DNA of 55,869 bases from Oscillospiraceae bacterium (GTDB lineage: Bacteria; Bacillota_A; Clostridia; Oscillospirales; Oscillospiraceae): contig JAFQHF010000157.1 in the NCBI GenBank assembly GCA_017398105.1, positions 1 to 55,869 on the forward strand. The letters run 5' to 3'. Positions 54,109-55,869 of this stretch are shown in pieces. The position numbers were made by a program, and so were the translations under genes. The first letter of the stretch is position 1, and each line of letters opens with the position of its first letter. Below the pieces are notes generated by a model, which was given only the letters and a program-made list of their open reading frames with translations, searched no databases and was not told where the DNA came from.

Positions 54109-55869
54109 ATGGAAATAATGAAGTGGATCAAGAAAGGAATCAGCGCCCTGCTTGCGCTGAATATGGTGCTGTCCTCGGTGCCGTTACCGGTTTTTGCCGT
54201 GACGGAGGATAACCTGTGTGAACACCATACTGAGCATACCGCCGAGTGCGGCTATCGCGAGGGCAGCGTAGGTAGTGCCTGCGCCCATGAGCATAGCGAG
54301 GATTGCTATGCCATCGTAGTGTGCATCCATGAGCATGACGAGAGCTGCGGAACAGATGGTGCTGACTGCACCCATGAATGCGCCGTAGATAACGGGTGCA
54401 TCACCATGGAGCTGGATTGCCACCATGTCCATGGTGACTGCGGCTACAGCGAGGGAACCGCTGAAGTTCCCTGCGGCCATGTCCATGATGAAAACTGCGG
54501 CTATGTGGCAGCTTCCGAAGGAACGGACTGCGGTCATAACTGCGCCGATCATGGCTGCACGCTGAACGAGGACGGCGAAACCTATACCTGCCTCCATGCA
54601 GAGCATGACGAAGTCTGCGGCTATGTGGCTCCCGTGGAGGGTGTGGCCTGCGGTCATGTGGAGCATACGGATTGCGGCTATGCCCCGGCTACTGAGGGTA
54701 CTCCTTGCACCCATGTATGCGAGGTGAAGGTAGACAGCGACGATAGCTGCTACAAGCTCCTTTGCTCCCATAAGGACGGTGGCCATGACGATGCCTGCGG
54801 CTATGCCGAAGCAGTGGAAGCCCACGAGTGCCACTATGAATGTGCCGAGTGTGCGGCGGTTGCGGCATCTGAGGAAGCTCCCGAAGAATCCTCCGAGCCT
54901 GCCCCGGTCTGCGACTGCGGCACGGATGACGAGAGCATCCACGCCACTACCTGTGCGGTGTATGTGGCTCCTGAGAATCCCCAGTGCTTCTGCACGGAAA
55001 AATGCACTGCTCTGAACGAGTGGTGCGATGTCTGCGGTTTTGACTATACCGCCTGCACCGGCACCGATACGGCTGCTGCTTATGCGGAGGGCACGATTGA
55101 CCTGTCCCAATACAGCGAAGGCGCTACAATTAACATTACCCAAGATAGCGTGATTATCGGCGACGGTAACGAGTACAAAGTTTCGCTGAATATCGCAGAA
55201 AATGCAACCGTTACCTTTGATGTCGGCGCAAGCGGAGTGAAACTGGGTGGACAGATCACCGTGGCTGACGGCAAGACCTTGACACTCCTTGTTGCAGGCG
55301 ATGCAGAGCATACCGTGAACGGCGGCATTTCCCTTGGCAATGGCTCCAATGTGATCATCGAAGGCGACCTTACCAAAGAGAACAACAAACTGACCGTTAC
55401 GGCTACAGATGGCAACGCCGGTATTGGTGCAAACGGTGGCGTTACAGCAGGTGATATTACCATCCGCAATGCCCGTGTTGATGCTACGGGAAGTTCAAGG
55501 GAAGCGCCGGAGTTTTCAACTCCTGCAAGTATAAGCGGTGCTGCTATAGGTACATCAGCTGGATCAATGGGAGATATCCTCATTGAAAATTCAATCATCG
55601 TTGCGGAAGGTGGTTATTATGAAAGCACCTCGCATGCACCAGCAATCGGTATAGGTTATGTTGGTAGCACAATGGGTAATATAACCCTTAAAGATTCTCA
55701 GATTACAGCAAGAAACAACGGTGACGGCCTTGCTTCTGTAATTGGTGCAGGCGCTAATATGCATGTAGATGTAACCGGAACTTTGGGAGATATTGTCATT
55801 ACAAATACCGAATTGAATCTTTCTATGGAGATCGGTACGACACACCATTATGCCGCACTTATAGGATCG
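54109..55869 (+). CDS. Large secreted His/Cys-repeat surface protein (5' part)
   Basis: The frame stays open from the ATG at 54109 (8 nt after AAGGAGG) to the window edge: at least 587 residues, no stop. A signal peptide (residues 1-29, MEIMKWIKKGISALLALN..., cleavage near VFA) leads to about 300 residues of degenerate repeats built on C-x-H-x-H-D/E-x-x-CGY. More than 45 Cys and about 40 His fall there, suggesting metal or disulfide-bonded modules. From about 325 on, a beta-helix-like region begins (GNGSNVIIEGDL, GNAGIGANGG, AIGIGYVGS). It is probably a cell-wall adhesin; the anchor is not seen. Confidence 0.8.
   Translation, partial: MEIMKWIKKGISALLALNMVLSSVPLPVFAVTEDNLCEHHTEHTAECGYREGSVGSACAHEHSEDCYAIVVCIHEHDESCGTDGADCTHECAVDNGCITMELDCHHVHGDCGYSEGTAEVPCGHVHDENCGYVAASEGTDCGHNCADHGCTLNEDGETYTCLHAEHDEVCGYVAPVEGVACGHVEHTDCGYAPATEGTPCTHVCEVKVDSDDSCYKLLCSHKDGGHDDACGYAEAVEAHECHYECAECAAVAASEEAPEESSEPAPVCDCGTDDESIHATTCAVYVAPENPQCFCTEKCTALNEWCDVCGFDYTACTGTDTAAAYAEGTIDLSQYSEGATINITQDSVIIGDGNEYKVSLNIAENATVTFDVGASGVKLGGQITVADGKTLTLLVAGDAEHTVNGGISLGNGSNVIIEGDLTKENNKLTVTATDGNAGIGANGGVTAGDITIRNARVDATGSSREAPEFSTPASISGAAIGTSAGSMGDILIENSIIVAEGGYYESTSHAPAIGIGYVGSTMGNITLKDSQITARNNGDGLASVIGAGANMHVDVTGTLGDIVITNTELNLSMEIGTTHHYAALIGS

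Noticed and set aside
54220..54900. CRISPR-like or tandem DNA repeat array
   Set aside because: The periodicity is in the protein (Cys/His motifs) and the DNA copies differ in length and sequence, without constant repeats or spacers.
54184..55311. 375-codon minus-strand frame with many Ala/Gly and apparent helices
   Set aside because: It is the complement of the His/Cys repeats; it lacks a start context, and the plus strand has a signal peptide and ribosome site.

Overview
The window looks like a chromosome segment of a gut-type Gram-positive anaerobe of the Clostridia, probably Oscillospirales (Ruminococcaceae/Oscillospiraceae). The reasons are textbook sigma-A promoters, strong AGGAGG ribosome sites, many intrinsic terminators, a T-box leader, a short-form HisG paired with HisZ, a YerC/HisR-type repressor, and high-GC housekeeping genes (by eye well above 50% GC) beside an AT-richer mobile element. 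The species call is inference.

Layout. 1-546: a hairpin repeat and a gene-free block that folds into a candidate large structured RNA ending in a terminator. 547-8507: a membrane-linked XRE regulator, a VanW protein, galE with a sugar-1-kinase (opposite strand), and two tandem CNNM/CBS transporters. 8566-16726: a MOFRL glycerate 2-kinase, an FMN alpha-hydroxy-acid oxidase, two CstA-type carbon-starvation transporters with a conserved unknown gene between them, and a MATE exporter. The cstA region carries repeated TTNAC half-sites at 11-bp spacing (a PHO-box-like layout) and a CcpA-like cre site. 16731-17099: a 29-residue hydrophobic toxin ORF with type I toxin-antitoxin architecture.

17099-24728 (minus strand): a complete histidine operon hisR-Z-G-D-C-B-H-A-F-IE, with an inverted repeat inside its own promoter. 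Divergent from it, ilvE and then a T-box-controlled branched-chain amino acid operon ilvA-leuA-leuC-leuD-leuB-ilvB-ilvN-ilvC-ilvD run to 37266, coupled to a DUF815 AAA+ ATPase. The T-box register fits a leucine CUG specifier. Next come a nitroreductase/PPC/double-flavodoxin operon, a 106-bp MITE-like palindrome, an SdpR-YhfC-SdpI-like immunity operon, greA and lysS.

From just after lysS (about 45489) to the window end the composition changes and the genes are those of an integrative element: a triple zinc-ribbon repeat protein, a Tn916-type integrase and excisionase, a structured gene-free stretch, an ORF7-like sigma factor, two XRE repressors, a SLOG protein, a secreted CxxC protein, a convergent LytTR/GHKL two-component pair, and the start of a large secreted His/Cys-repeat surface protein that runs off the right edge. 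The far end of the element is not in the window. No rRNA, tRNA or CRISPR array was seen.

Most novel-looking items: the 96-431 RNA, the 11-bp operator arrays at the two cstA loci, the toxin locus with its overlapping leader ORF, the structured non-coding block beside xis, and the His/Cys surface protein next to its regulatory module.
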